Origin: Prochilodus magdalenae
Taxonomy: Eukaryota > Chordata > Actinopteri > Characiformes > Prochilodontidae
NCBI GenBank assembly: GCA_024036415.1
Contig: JAMWET010001917.1
Location: 248,001 to 312,000, forward strand
Length of the DNA: 64,000 nucleotides
Direction: 5' to 3'
Below the pieces are notes generated by a model, which saw only the letters and a program-made list of their open reading frames with translations, did no database searches and was not told the DNA's origin. Below, piece by piece: positions 35,851 to 58,182 of this stretch. Position 1 is the stretch's first letter. The number at the start of each line of letters is the position of its first letter. The translations under genes and the position numbers were made by a program.

Positions 35851-37414
35851 AGTTAAAGACATGTATAACAGAGAACAGCAAAATATAATTCAAAACTGAA
35901 TCAGTTGATTTCTTTAGTTACAAATGATTAATCAGTCTGCTAGCTGCCCTTTCTGTTGGCCACCCCAGACCCTATATAACTGTCACAGAGACGAATCTGA
36001 TGGTCTCAAATATACTAGAACAAATATGTTACCCCTCACTGGGACAGAGTAAAAGCAATGATATGTATTTAGATATACTAGAGATCCATTTCTGTTGAAG
36101 TCCTGTTTAAAGCTCTGCACTGATGTATTGAAGAAGTGTTCGCTGTTAATGCATGTTTAGACATGGACTGGGTACATGCATCAACATGCTGTACCTTTGG
36201 CTGTGAAAAATGTGTTCAGCACTGGGAAATGACCGTGCCTTCTGTGCACCATTCTCCATTCACGCATAGATGTGAGAAATTGATTTAGAGTGATCCGCAC
36301 TTCCTGATCTTTTTGCCTGAGTGCAACAGTGCATCTTTAGGCACACGGATCACTGGCCTGCTAAATGACTGACGTAGATGCTCAGGTCCTGCTATTAGTA
36401 CAGCATCCCTTCCATCAGGTTACAATTGTTCTGGAAATTGTTTATTGTTTCTGGTAATTGTTTCAAAGCAGCAGGAACAGTTATATGACCGATGCAATTG
36501 GTGCTTAATATGAGCTTTTTTATTAAGTATTTATTTTGTATCTGCTGTATAATGCATGTACTGTTCAACAAACAACTGAGGAGACCTTGCCATGCTTTTG
36601 AAAATGAATATTTTTAATGATTCCTTTAAATGAAGTAGGATCGAATGTGCTTAATGGTTTATTAGACATAAATCCTCCTCATGTTTTGGGTATATTGTGC
36701 ATCCACATGTTTTGAAATGTAATAAATCCTCAGTATATAAATAGTGACAGTTTCCTTTTCTAACGTGTTGTTAAAAGCAGACGCTGACCAGGGTTGTTTA
36801 AAGCATGGGCAGTTTGAGAGCTGATGAGCACTAACCTCACTGTAAGGCTTTAGATATGGCAGAACTATCACAAATATTCTGCTATCATTTTCTGGAGAAT
36901 AAACCTGCAGGCTTCCAGGAAGCTGGGGTGCTGAGGGGGCTGCAGCACCCACAGGTTTCAGGATTATTGTATTAACTGCAGCTGATACAACAAAAGAGCA
37001 GATCTTAGGAGTACTTGGAGCAAAGCAAGGTGGTTTGTATTCTTAATCTTCCACATGCATATGTAGCTTGACTATGGGTATCACACAAGTGGTGTCCTCA
37101 CCTTACACCAATAATCTGATTGGTCTATGTTTAGCTCATTTGCATATATTTTATCTAGCCATACAGAAAAGAGATAGAAGAGGGTGCGCCAGCATATGCG
37201 GTGTCTGTCAGTCATGCACATCTTTGTTGTGATTTGTTCTGTGTAATGTCATCCAAACAAAGAACAAAAATGCACCCCAGAAAATAAAGATTAAAGGTTA
37301 CTCTTTAATATGTTAAATAGCCCATATCATCACAAACCTTTCTGCACCTCTTTGAAAAGCGAGTTTCTGTATGTTTCAAAGGGAGTTCACTCTCAATTCC
37401 ATACATGGAATATA
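35851..37414. other. Intergenic, nothing identified
   Basis: No gene, RNA or identifiable repeat. Confidence 0.4.
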
Positions 37415-37946
37415 CAGGGGTTGGACAATGAAACTGAAACACCTGGCTTTAGACCACAATCATTTATTAGTATGGTGTAGGGCCTCCTTTTGTGGCCAAT
37501 ACAGCATCAGTTCGTCTTGGGAATGACATATACAAGTCCTGCACAGTGGTCAGAGGGATTTTAAGCCATTCCTCTTGCAGGATAGTGGCCAGGTCACTAC
37601 GTGATGCTGGTGGAGGTTCGTCCTTCCTGGTGGTATGCTGACATTACCCTGGATACCGTGGCTCTTGATACATCACAAAGACTTGCTGTCTTGGTCACAG
37701 ATGCGCCAGCAAGACGTGCACCAACAGTTTGTCCTCTTTTGAACTCTGGTATGTCACCCATAATGTTGTGTGCATTGCAGTATTTTGAGCAGAACTGTGC
37801 TCTTACCTGCTAACTGAACCTTCACACTCTGCTCTTACTGGTGCAATGTGCAATTAATGAAGATTGGCCACCAGGCTGGTCCAATTTAGCCATGAGACCT
37901 CCCACACTAAAATGACAGGTGTTTCAGTTTCATTGTCCAACCCCTG
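37415..37946. mobile_element. Tc1-like non-autonomous element, 532 bp, perfect TIRs
   Basis: The left terminus 37415-37445 and right terminus 37916-37946 are perfect 31-bp inverted repeats that start CAGGGGTTGGACAATG and include GAAACTGAAACACCTG. TA dinucleotides flank both ends (37413-37414 and 37947-37948), the target duplication of Tc1/mariner elements. The interior reads as broken, minus-strand transposase-like sequence with no long frame, so it is a deletion derivative dependent on a transposase elsewhere. The intact ends suggest comparatively recent activity. Confidence 0.9.
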
Positions 37947-38482
37947 TATGTGGAAACTAGGCTCTATAATAAGTCTGTGTTGAATGAATTGTTTGTGTGA
38001 TGTCACAAATGCTACATTTGTATATATCCCATCTATTCAGCATACAGCAATTTAGCACCACTCTTTCATGCTGAAGTATTGATGAATGTTTCCAGGCCTT
38101 ACTCCTTTTTAAATGAAGGCAGCCAATCAGAACAGAGCTCACTTATCATTCTCACAGGTACAGTGACATGAACAGCCTGTTTAATGCCAGGGAACAGAGA
38201 GTTGGAAAGGGTCAAGTAGGAAAGTATTGTGACTGAGTTGGTACAGATACCTACACAAAAGTCAAACACGAGGAAAAAATAAGATAAATATAGGGAATCG
38301 ATATATGTTTAATACTCACAAAGAGAATAGCACTGCTGTGCAATTAAAAACAAACAGTAACTCTACAGAGCGGGGCAAAACTTCCTTACTTTGCATGTAA
38401 ATGACTGTAACAAGAACGTATTGTTTAAGTCACTGTGGAACATTTCTATGGTGTCGCTGAGGCAGCATGGTAAAATCAGCTG
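37947..38482. other. Intergenic, nothing identified
   Basis: No gene supported. Confidence 0.4.
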
Positions 38483-38563
38483 AGCACCAGATACCACATA
38501 CTACAGATACACCTGGGTGAGCCCATGTGAGCACCAGATACTACATAATACAGATACACCCGG
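38483..38563 (+). repeat. Short tandem duplication (about 45 bp unit)
   Basis: GAGCACCAGATAC-ACATA-TACAGATACACC occurs twice, at about 38480 and 38530, with few differences. Confidence 0.7.
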
Positions 38564-38599
38564 TTGCTCACTACGTTGGTCACACAGCTTATATCTACA

Positions 38600-38683
38600 T
38601 TGGTTATACAGCTTATATTTACTTCTGTGTAGTTTGTAGATCTGCTACTGGATGCCTTGAATTTCCCTCTGGGATCAATAAAG

Positions 38684-38734
<51 letters not shown>

Positions 38735-38736
38735 AT
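38600..38736 (+). mobile_element. Retroposon 3' end with ATCT tail
   Basis: The phrase TTGAATTTCCCTCTGGGATC is followed by AATAAAG and then about 50 bp of ATCT repeat (38684-38736). This arrangement is typical of the 3' ends of fish LINE/SINE-type retroposons that end in a short simple repeat. The 5' part is not recognised. Confidence 0.6.
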
Positions 38737-39794
38737 CTGGTGGGCATCTGATATATTAGGAATAGGGGGCTTTCAAACTCATTTGACAGCTGGTGTATGA
38801 TGATGGACAACATACGGAGATAGCTCACAGCACAGATGATCCCTTCTCACGTGTCTGTTTCTACAGGCCTTTGATGTTAAGGGCATGTGTCAATTATTCA
38901 TTTTCTTGTGTTAAGCGTAGCCCTTGACCTGACCAGCTAAAACAGGTTGAGTCAGAAGTGACAGTGTTTGTTGTTGTTTATGAGTGTCTTTGTGGGGTTG
39001 GCTGTAAGCTCCCGTGTGGCTTAATCTGACCAGCACATGCCTGCAGAGTGCGGTCAGTTCTGAGCTGTGTTCTAAGAGACGTTTACTGTACGTGTCCTGC
39101 ATGCAGGAGGAATTGAAGCCAGGTCAGCTGAGAAGCACACACTCCAAATGTCTCCAGAGCGCTACTCACTACTTTGGCAGGCTAAGGCAGAACAGATTGA
39201 GTGGGTTTGAGATCACCTGTCGGAGACAACTATCACGCTGACATATGACGTACAGCGCCATCGTCGATTCTGCAACGTCATGGCAACCTCTTGCCGACAA
39301 TCACAGGGCCATCTGTGAAGGCTGAGATGAGATCTGCAGCAGGGCTATATGTGGGAAACGGGGCTGTCAGGCTTATGGAAGATGCTCTGCACAGCAGAAA
39401 TGAGCCCCATTCCTTTCTACATGGTGAACCTGCTAACAGTCAGTGCAGGCAGAGAGTTTAGGGAAGCTCATCTGAACACCCTGTACTGGATGATTGACCC
39501 TACATCTAGCTGCATCTCTGCTGGACTCTGGACTGAGCTCTGAGTTCATCAGAAATGGAGCTGACCAAAGATTCAGTAGTATGATTAAAATCTGTGTCAC
39601 TATTACTGCCAGGTGGAGGTGAGGTGCCGCAGTATGTCAGATATTGACTTCATGTATCTAATACTAATTATTATTATATATTAATCCATATTATACATAT
39701 ATAATGGTGTAGTACACAAATACACTGACAAGTCACTATATTGACACAATAAAAAACGTACAAAAATAAAAACAAGTACCTCCAAACTTTAACT
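38737..39794. other. Intergenic, nothing identified
   Basis: No gene or known repeat. Confidence 0.4.
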
Positions 39795-39973
39795 TTATAG
39801 GAGAGGCCAAAAACCTCATTTAATTCTAATGCAAGTCAAAGGAACCAGACTGTTTCCCCAAGCGATTTTGGGCCCTTTCTGTTGGTCTAGTCATCATGAA
39901 ATTTGCAAATTGCATCAAATGATGCATACAAGTAAAAATAAACAAAAATGGAGAACGTGTTTGTCTTCGGACA
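39795..39973 (-). mobile_element. MITE copy 3
   Basis: Reverse-orientation copy of the 26.96 kb element. It begins AACTTTATAGGAGAGGCC, the complement of the right part of that copy, and ends CTTCGGACAGCAACAATAT. About 65 bp shorter than copy 2 because of internal and terminal losses. Confidence 0.7.
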
Positions 39974-40925
39974 GCAACAATATAAAAGTATCTAAATGAT
40001 TTTATTAGTTATTTGAATAATGATGTCATTACTTTAATACGGTAATTCAATCTCTCAGCATACTGAGTAAATTTATTGAGAAAATAAGTCAACATTCTGA
40101 CAAAAGGTTTTAGGAGGTCATCATTTTGACATATTAAGTCATCAACCTATCTCCATCCCATTGACTATATTAGTAATCGTGTAATGTACTGATTATTTTG
40201 AAGCTTGCATAAATCTTCAAAAGACATCAGCAATTACTTACCTATTCAAACTATTAAATAAATGGGAATTTAACAGTACCTAATGGCCACAGCTTTTTAG
40301 GATTCTAAAATACCATTTTGTAAAAAAAAAAAAAAATGTTACAGAAAATATTTTATTTTTATTATTTGTGTTTAGTTAGGTATTTTGATTATTTTGAAAA
40401 ACATAAAAACTGCTTATGTATGTGTCCATCAGGCCATTTCTTTGTTATAGAGATCAGCAGGAGAACATACAATATGTACAACATCATCAAGAAGACAAAT
40501 TAGAATTTATGTTTCCATGTTTTTCAGTCTAATTAGGTTTGAGTAATCATAGCAGCCCTAAACACACTGTTGCAATACAAAAACTGTCCACACCATCAGG
40601 ACAGTGTTAGCTAGGATGCATGTGTGGTAGCAGATGCTAAGATATGTGTTCAGATGACTTCCCCATTCCTCTTGATTATTTCCATTAGAAGAATTTAAAT
40701 GACTCCCACAAGTCTTGGTTTTGGCTCAGACGTGACTAAGTGTTAGTCTTCGTCATGTGCTAATCACATCTGAAAAACATGGCAGTAATACAATATGGCC
40801 TTGTATCAATAAGGCCAAAATTCAATAACGGGGAACATTTCTGGTCAGAGGGCTTTCCCAGTAGATCCACTGCTGAAAGATGAAAGTGAATCATGTGACA
40901 TTCATGCACATGAATTACTACAGAC

Positions 40926-40956
<31 letters not shown>

Positions 40957-42340
40957 GTTCTGTGGGTTAGGTCAGTTAACTGATCTCTTAGAAGTTCCTT
41001 CCTGTTTGCTGTGAGGATGTGGTAAGATTTACAGTATGTTGCATCTCTCTCTGCGCCCTACGTCTGCCGACAAATCTTGTCAACAGCAATAACTTTTACT
41101 AAAATTCTATTAAGACGTAAATCTAGAAATACATGTTTATTAAAACATGGTTTTCAGGCCAACTGTAACTGGAATGAAGGAGAGTCCAGTTGTGAATAAT
41201 TGCATCCAGTGGAATGCTTGTACAGAAAGGTTCAACAACTAAAACAGAGAAGTGGGTTTGGTAGCAACTGTGAAGAAAAAAAAAATGTTGTTATACCGGA
41301 GTGCATTTGGTAAAAAGACCAATGCGGCCATCACCCCTGTGGAAGCCAGAATATTCCCTATTAAAATATTTACTATACTGTACCCACACGGTAAAGGCTG
41401 AGAGCTAAGAAGTGTCTGATGGCTGCAGCACATTTCCAGACACGCTCATCCACGCAGACCCTAAAAGACTACAATAATAATTTGCTGCCCCCTTGTGCTG
41501 ATTACCTGGTACAAATGAACATGGCTGTATTCAACACACATGCATCTCTTCTTATTCTACTTATCAGCATTTTAATAATGTGCAAAATAAAACCAAGATT
41601 TTTTAAAGACTTCATATTTTTTTATTTTTAGCCTTACTGAGTATAACACTCGTAATGTATGAACTCTAACAATATAGTATAAAAACATTTTTAAAAAGTA
41701 CAAATAACAGACACCATGTAAACATCAAAACAATACAAATGACAGTTTAACATGGCAGCAATCGCAAGTCTGGTGTGATGTATAAAGTACAGTATTAGGC
41801 TTGAAAAAAGCGTCTCTGAAGGAGACATCAGTCAGAACCAATCCCGAAGTCTGGTGGGAGAGAGCTAGTGTTTATCTGAAGTTTATTAAAGAAACAGATT
41901 TGTTTATAGAAAAGTCCTTGCTGAGGCTGTAAAATACATGATTAAAATATGTCTTAGAAACAGAGGCCCAAAAATGGCCTAGACACTGTCCACACAGCTC
42001 TGGTCCTGCATTAATTCGAGGCCTTGGCAGAGACAAAAACATACACAACATTCAGGATGGAACAGAATGACGAGAAATGTGTGCGGGACAAGCTGGCCCT
42101 AGCATGAGACCAGGAAGAAGTGTGCTACGTGTGTTACCAAAACGGACAAGAACAAGTACTTATGTATGCAGAAGTGTAGGCACACTTGACCAAACTCTAT
42201 GTTGTCTTGATTTTTGAAACAATAAGATGTAAGCAAGACCCCTGCAGCAAACCATTTTATGAATGAATGTAAATATTGATCATTTGTGTTTGCACAGAGG
42301 AATTTGACCTCTGTACTTCCATTCATTTAGTGAAACACCC
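39974..42340. other. Intergenic, nothing firm
   Basis: AT-rich sequence containing an (AC)n microsatellite at 40925-40955. No coding sequence supported. Confidence 0.4.
40925..40955 (+). repeat. (AC)n microsatellite
   Basis: About 31 bp of perfect AC repeat. Confidence 0.95.
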
Positions 42341-42341
42341 A

Positions 42342-42470
42342 CATACACACATTAGGGGGCTGTGAGCACACTTGCCCACAGCAGAGGACGTTCGCTTGGG
42401 AACGGCTGGTTCCCTAACCCTTAGCCCATGACTGCCCCTGGGCTTTATTGCCTCATCTACTGATTACCTT
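42342..42470. repeat. Possible dispersed repeat fragment
   Basis: ACATTAGGGGGCTGTGAGCA followed by CACTTGCCCACAGC and CTAACCCTTAGCC resembles a frequent fish interspersed sequence. Short and degraded, family not certain. Confidence 0.35.
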
Positions 42471-42689
42471 ATATGTATATATAAACCTAATACTAACATT
42501 TAACAACCACAGCTCCTCTCAGCAGCGTGTTGAGGATCCAACCTCAGACTCTTAAAAAAAAAAGGGGAAAGATTTCAAAGCACTTTAAAAGCCTTTACAG
42601 CTTCCTATTTAGAAATGGAGCGGGAACTGTGGAAGTCAAGGCAGTATCTGGAATACAAAGTTCTGCTGGTAAAAAAAAAAAAAAGAAGA

Positions 42690-43525
42690 CTTGTGGTGCA
42701 GTGTTGCTTGGACAATCATGGTCTGCACTGAAGAGAAATCAGAAGGAAACTAACCGTGACCTGGTCGCAAAAGTTATTGTTTGCAAAACAGAATTTAGAT
42801 ACGCTAGAGAATTTTAGAAACAAGAGCTGTTTTGGAGAAAGCATTACCTGATGCAGAGAACACCTTGTCAGTTGTGAGGTGTGGGAACGGATCTATTATG
42901 CTTAGCTGGTGTATGGCAGGCGGCGGTACAGAAAACATTGCATGAGTAGATTAAAGACTAGATCTCCCTAAATATCAGCAAATTCTTAAGCAAATGTGAG
43001 CCAGCCAGGTGTGAAACAAAAGCTAAAAATGACTTGCTCTTACAACAGGACAATGATCGAGACAATGATTCAAACCATACCTTAAAATCCACAAAGAAGA
43101 ATTTCAACAAATAATAGCTGAAATTTTAAATGGCCCTCACAGTTCCTAGACTTGAACAGCATTCAAAAGCCTCTGCCTAGTTTGTAAACATGCTCTGCAT
43201 ACAAGAGAGTCCACTATGGTGAATCCTAAATCTAGGATAGAAAGACTCTGTACAAGGCATTTGCAAGCTGCAATAGGCTGCAAAAGCGGATGCTACATAG
43301 TCCTGACCTAGTTACTGTGTCCAAACTTTTGCACAAGCCACAATTACTATTTCATTTTGCTATTTATATTGATAAGTTTGCATTAAATAAAGTTTGAATG
43401 CTATAGTGTGCTAATGACATATTAATAGTTTGCTGCAAAGGTTGTGCTTACTACTTTTCCCTTTAAATATAAACAAAATATGCAAGTTGGCCCAGGGTGC
43501 CCAAACATTTGCATAAAACTGTAGA
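42690..43525 (+). pseudogene. Tc1-like transposase pseudogene, C-terminal half
   Basis: On the plus strand, QQDND near 43046 and then NHT correspond to the catalytic Asp block QDNDPKHT. WPSQFLDLNSIQ near 43132-43170 corresponds to WP-QSPDLNPIEN, with the terminal catalytic Glu replaced by Gln. Stops occur between the blocks. The 3' boundary is marked by GTGCCCAAACATTTGCATAA (43498-43517), like a Tc1 terminal repeat; the matching left end is not visible. Inactive. Confidence 0.7.
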
Positions 43526-43698
43526 TAACAACAGATGAATGGAAACAAATTCAGAAATGACCAGGCTGAATGCCTGGCGACCACTGCTACAATATGCTTG
43601 AGTATGCGTCGTTGGGCATATGTTTCCAGTATGCCATGTGCTTAAAATGGTTAGATGAGGGTTCAGGGTTTGGGAGATGGCTCTGGAGCCTTTCGATA

Positions 43699-53128
<9,430 letters not shown>

Positions 53129-53691
53129 GATCCTGCTGTATGGTGATCTTTCTGTCCAAAAGAAGAACATTTGTTACTGTAGTAAAATGATGATACAAGT
53201 TCATGCACTGATGATACATGTTCATGTAACATGCTCATGCACTGGTCACATCTTACACATTTTCTCTGCTGCCCAGAAGGAAGTGGAGGACACACTAACA
53301 CACCGAGGTACAACAGAGAAAAAGCTCTTTTGGACTGTTACCTATGATTTAAAAATAATAGCCCCTTACTTGCGAGGTGACCCCAAAGGTCGTAGGGTCA
53401 GGCGATGGAAAGAAGGAAAGGTCAGTGTGACGTGAAGGGGTAACCGTTTCTAAACAGGGCTTAAGTGCGCACTTGCAGAAGTTGTATAACGTAGTAGTAA
53501 AAAGGCCAGTTAAGCTTAAGCAGTCCCTGTAAGCAGCATGTTCACTTTCACCAGAGAATCGAAACAATACTAATAACGTCTGTGGCTCCAATATGTGTTG
53601 TGTATATGATACAGTTATTAGCAGTTCAGTATGCGGTAGCTTGTAAAGTATGGGGCATATGGGAATACTAGAGAAACGGCAATAACGTTAC

Positions 53692-53925
53692 CTTAGTTCT
53701 GCATTAGTGTCTTCGAAAACGCTTCCTTCGGTTGGACTGTTGTTTTCTTCTTTCTTTCAAAAGAAGTGCGCCTTTTTGCGCCAAGCGGATGGCGTGGAAA
53801 AGCAGGCGACCAGTCCCTCCTCCTCCTTCCTCTGCCCTCCTCGCAAAATGACAGCAGCAACGTTATTTTCCTGGGACGCGCAGGGAGCTAACAGCACCAT
53901 GTACTCGGGAGACAACCGATAACTT
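53692..53925 (-). other. Candidate scmh1 noncoding exon 1a
   Basis: A donor AACTAAG followed by GTAACG lies at 53691-53690 on the minus strand. Upstream sequence to about 53925 is GC- and CpG-richer than its surroundings, as expected of a TATA-less housekeeping promoter/first exon. No transcript evidence. Confidence 0.4.
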
Positions 53926-54490
53926 TGCTAAAAGAAAGGCTTTTTTAAAGCGGCTTACTCCCTACGAAACTAAAACTTTACACAACAAACCTGAACACTT
54001 AGAGGACACACGGACAGAACAAGAACCAAAGCGATAGATACAGCTAGCAGCTCTGTGAGAGCAGCTAGCTAGCTATGCTAGCTAACGTGAACATCGCCAG
54101 TGCCTACTGTCACACAGTTGTAGCTATTTAAGACTCGCTCTGTTTAGCCAGCTAGCTAAATTGACCAGGTCACCAAATCACGTAGTTGGGTTGCTTACCA
54201 CGTTCACCACAAGCATTAATGAACCGTGGTGACAGAAATACTCAGTCCAGTTCATTGGTGAAGTGAGTGTGTCAGTGACCGAGTGAGTGTGCTGATCCAC
54301 AGCGGTCTAGTCAGGCTAACAACAACAGCAGCGTCTATCATCTTAGCTTAGCAGCCGAGATTAGCAATGTGGAGCCACTTTGCTCATTTTTCAGTTTAAG
54401 AGTTCACCAAAGCCAGTGTTCATAAGCGGAGATTTTTCTTTGAGGAATGAACCTTAACCTGAACGTATGCATGTAAACATGGCCGTTTAC

Positions 54491-54570
54491 CTTGTTCGGA
54501 AAGGTTTGTGTTTATTTCTCAAACGTGATGCTAGTCCGCCATGTTTTCTAGTGCGCATGTAACATAAGTC
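54491..54570 (-). other. Candidate scmh1 noncoding exon 1b
   Basis: A donor GAACAAG followed by GTAAACG lies at 54490-54489. Mammalian SCMH1 has several alternative 5' exons, so both 1a and 1b could be used. The upstream limit is a guess. Confidence 0.35.
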
Positions 54571-57231
54571 TGCTTGGTTTTTAGTGAGGGGAGGGAGAGA
54601 GTGGAGCTGGTCGGGATGGAGGGACCCTAACTTACTCATAGTACCACAGCAGAAACTCCCCTTTTCCAAAAAAAAAAAAAAAACTGTAGGAAGTGTTCTT
54701 AAGGGTCCAGAGCCAAAGCAAAACCATGGGTGCTTCAAATTAGGACTCGACAACATAACAATATACTGGATATCACTATTATGATAATTTATGTCAATGC
54801 AATGTGCTTTTCTGAACATGTGTATTTTGTCAGAACAATGAGTAATTGACAGCAAAATGAGTCCTATTTAATGACAAATATTTAATAAAAAAATCATTGT
54901 ATTCATATTTTTTGATCATTTTATTGCAGCACTTCTGTTTTTTCCTCCTTTGTTCCAACTGATAAAATGTCTAAAAGAAATTAATAGAATGTACTGTAAA
55001 AATATTTCATCGCAAATTATATTTTGCCATATCAACCACTTCTACTTTAAATTAGAAAATATTACACAAATTGACTGCTGTGTCATTTTTTTACACCATT
55101 TGTAAAAAATCAGAATGTGTCATTAAATTCTTAAAGAAATAAAAAAATCAGTTTAAAAAAAAACCTTATAGAAAAGCCACAAAAAGTTACAGGAGATCAC
55201 CTGTTCACTAGAATGTGTTATGTAAATTTTAGAGCATACAGATGTTTTCCTTGTTGACTGGGTCCATTCCCACAGGCAGATATGTTGTGCTTTTGAAGAG
55301 CCCTGAAGAATTTGAGGCTAAAATAGAAATATCCATATTAAAGTGTGGTAGCCTGTATCAGGGTAAACAGTGTGTTTGTGCAGGAAAGGATAGCTTGAAA
55401 AAAGGTCAATAGGCAGTGGACCTGCTGTCTGAGCTGGCTGAATTCTGAAAATAGGGGGAGCACTGTGTGGCTATCTGTCTGTCTTTCAGAACACCTGCTG
55501 TGTAGGTGGGGGCACTGGCCTCCAGGGGTAATGGGACCTCTTTGCTGGCTGACCCAGTGATGACTATAAGGGAGGCACATGACTGTGGTTTGGTAACAGG
55601 CAGTGAAGGAGGTGGTGGCTGCTGGGAGGAGTAACATGCTGTTGCTGTCTGTGACGTAGGTGGTTATGAGGTGCTGGTGGCACCTTGGCAAGTTTTTGTG
55701 AAAGGCACTTACGTGTCTTCATATGATTGCCTTTACTGACGTATTATTTTTTGTCATATGAAGCAAAGCCCTCAGGCTCCTTATCGCTGCTTACCAAATC
55801 CACCGCAGTAATCTTTCAGACAGAATTAACTATAAAGGGTTTTAGACATAATAAACGAGTCAACATTTTCATAGACCTCAAACCGTTCATCCCCTGCAGA
55901 TGGGAGTACTGTAATGCTGGAATACAAACAACTGGAATCAGAATATAAATATTTGTCATATAGAGTAAAGATAACCAGTAAGAGAATAAAGGTTAGAATG
56001 AAGGTTATCAGTAAGAATAACTTTGTCTTCATTTGCGGTGATTGTTCCTTCTATAGGCATCAAACTGTGAAATGCACCCCACAGTCCCAACAGACTTCTC
56101 TGTAGAATGACTCAAATGTGTATTAGGTGTTGTTATGAGGGTTTTGTATTCTGCTCTCTGCCATAATAGTCCCTTTATTTGCTGACACAGATCACACTGA
56201 AATTCTCAGACACCTGTTGCTCCTCTGTTAAGTCTCTACATTTTGCACATTTACACAACCATCAACCATGGATTGTTGAATTTTGTCCACGATGTGTAAT
56301 GTTAATTTATCTGCGCTGTCAGAATAGAACTTTGTATTCTTCTTACAGGAGAAAGAAAAAAAATTCTGTAAAGGGCTGTAAAAGGTAATGTAATGAGATT
56401 TTATCCAAGCTGTGTTGTAGATATCTCCATTTCTATGTGTCCATTGGTTGTGAAATGTCCACAAGGAGTCTAGGAGCTTCTGCATTCTAGCTTTATCATT
56501 AAACCCCTAGTGACCCCAGTGAGTAGTCTGGCCAAGGTTATGGAGAATGTACCTATGATGCAAGGTAAGTAATCGCCTATTCATGCGGTGACAAATGCTC
56601 AAAAAGTAATCTTGAGCATTTGAGGAGGATGTGGGACGTGATTTCAAATAAATTTAAAAACCATTTTAAATAGAAGTGAAAACAATTGAAAAAGCTTTTG
56701 GTTCTGACTATTTCACATAACACTCTTAATTTTTTTACTGGTGTGAAATTGACAGTGGTGGACAAATTACACAAACTATGATGTCAGTCAAGCAGAGCTC
56801 CAGTAAAAGTAAGAGTTCCTCCTTTTTGACCTCCACTTGAATAAAAGTAGCAGAAGTATCTGCTTTCAAATGTACTGAAGTATGTAGAGTAAAAGCAGCA
56901 TGATTTATTATGACTTTATTGTCCTATTATCATGTCTGTAGCATTTTAGGTTTAAAGACTGTAGTGTCACTCCTGGTCCACCAGTTTTTTAATAAAGTCA
57001 TGAATTAGTCACTGACATCTATTAAAATTATAATAAACACTAAAGGAAAACAGCATCCATTACATAGACCCAAGCTCTATCCAACAGGTCAAAACAAGCT
57101 CAAAACAAAGTGCATGCGGTACCCTGGCTGTTACATTTACTTCCCTACAGCCTGCCACTGGAGATAAGCTTTTTTATTACTTTTGGTATTATCACAACAT
57201 GAAAAAAACATTGAATACCCAAACAAGAATA
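54571..57231. other. Intergenic between scmh1 and map3k6
   Basis: AT-rich. No gene or RNA is supported, including the 117-codon minus frame at 55338-55691. The intergenic spacer separates divergent genes. Confidence 0.45.
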
Positions 57232-58141
57232 AGGGATGGGCGGATCGATACCTAAATATTAATACCTCTGATTCTGGTTTACTTTTTCAAGAATCAATTG
57301 TATATCGTTGCTGTCCAATGAAAACATGTATCCCCACTTTTGTCCATTTTAACTTTTATGCATCATTTAAACACATCAGCTGCTGTTTACACTCACTGAG
57401 AATCTTAAGATAAATGGACCAACAGAAATGGCCCAAAACTGTATGGAAAGTCTGGCGAAGAATGTCTGGTTCCATTGACTTACATTAAAGTTAAATGACG
57501 TTTTAGGCCTCTCCTGTAAAGTTGCCATTTTGGAGATACTTAGTTTTTTTTGTTTTTTTTTTTGCACAGCCATGATACATTAGATATCATGTATTTATTT
57601 TTAGTTGTGTGAATGTGTGTCCTGTCTTTCAGTAAACATAAAAGTGCGGCTAGAAATGATGGTGTACAACAGGAACTACTTCCCTCAGTCTTTTTTCTCT
57701 GCTCCCTATAAATATATATATTTTTAATCGGTGAACTTTCCTGAACTACTTATAAACAGACTCACAAGCAAGTCTCCTAAGATGTAACTCGGCCCTTTTT
57801 GATTATTGGTTATTGATGTACACTACCACTAAAACAACAGCCGATAATTAGATATACGTATTCTTTACTTTATTATGTGACAAACTTTTAATAATGTTTC
57901 TTTTTTTATTAGCTATATAATGAACTTTTAAATGTAACTATTCAGATATTAATCTACTCTGTACACATTTTACAGTTTACATGTACTAGTATTAGTATTA
58001 CTAAACACAATTTGAATATTATTGAGCATTGAATTATGTTATTAAAAAGAAGCACAGAGAGTTTATTTGATATTAATTGTCGGTCTTTCTGTTGTAAGTT
58101 TGATAAGATCGATTGGAATACCGGTATTATCGCCCATCCCT
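57232..58141. mobile_element. Non-autonomous DNA transposon (hAT-like TIRs), about 910 bp
   Basis: The left end AGGGATGGGCGGATCGATAC (57232) is inversely repeated by ATCGCCCATCCCT (58129-58141). Flanks ACAAGAAT (57223-57230) and ACAAGGAAT (58142-58150) are nearly identical and could be a diverged 8-bp target duplication, as in hAT elements. The interior has no transposase frame. MITE copy 5 is inserted at 57303-57577. Confidence 0.6.
57303..57577 (+). mobile_element. MITE copy 5, nested in the 57.2 kb element
   Basis: Starts TATCGTTGCTGTCCAATG, as does the 26.96 kb copy, with the same interior (ATGGCCCA, GGTTCCATTGACTTACATTA, GGCCTCTCCTGTAAAGTTG). A T-rich expansion (57544-57563) interrupts its right terminal repeat, which ends CATGATA. 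Confidence 0.7.
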
Positions 58142-58182
58142 ACAAGGAATGACATTCAAGCGCCTCTTCGCACCATAGCGCG

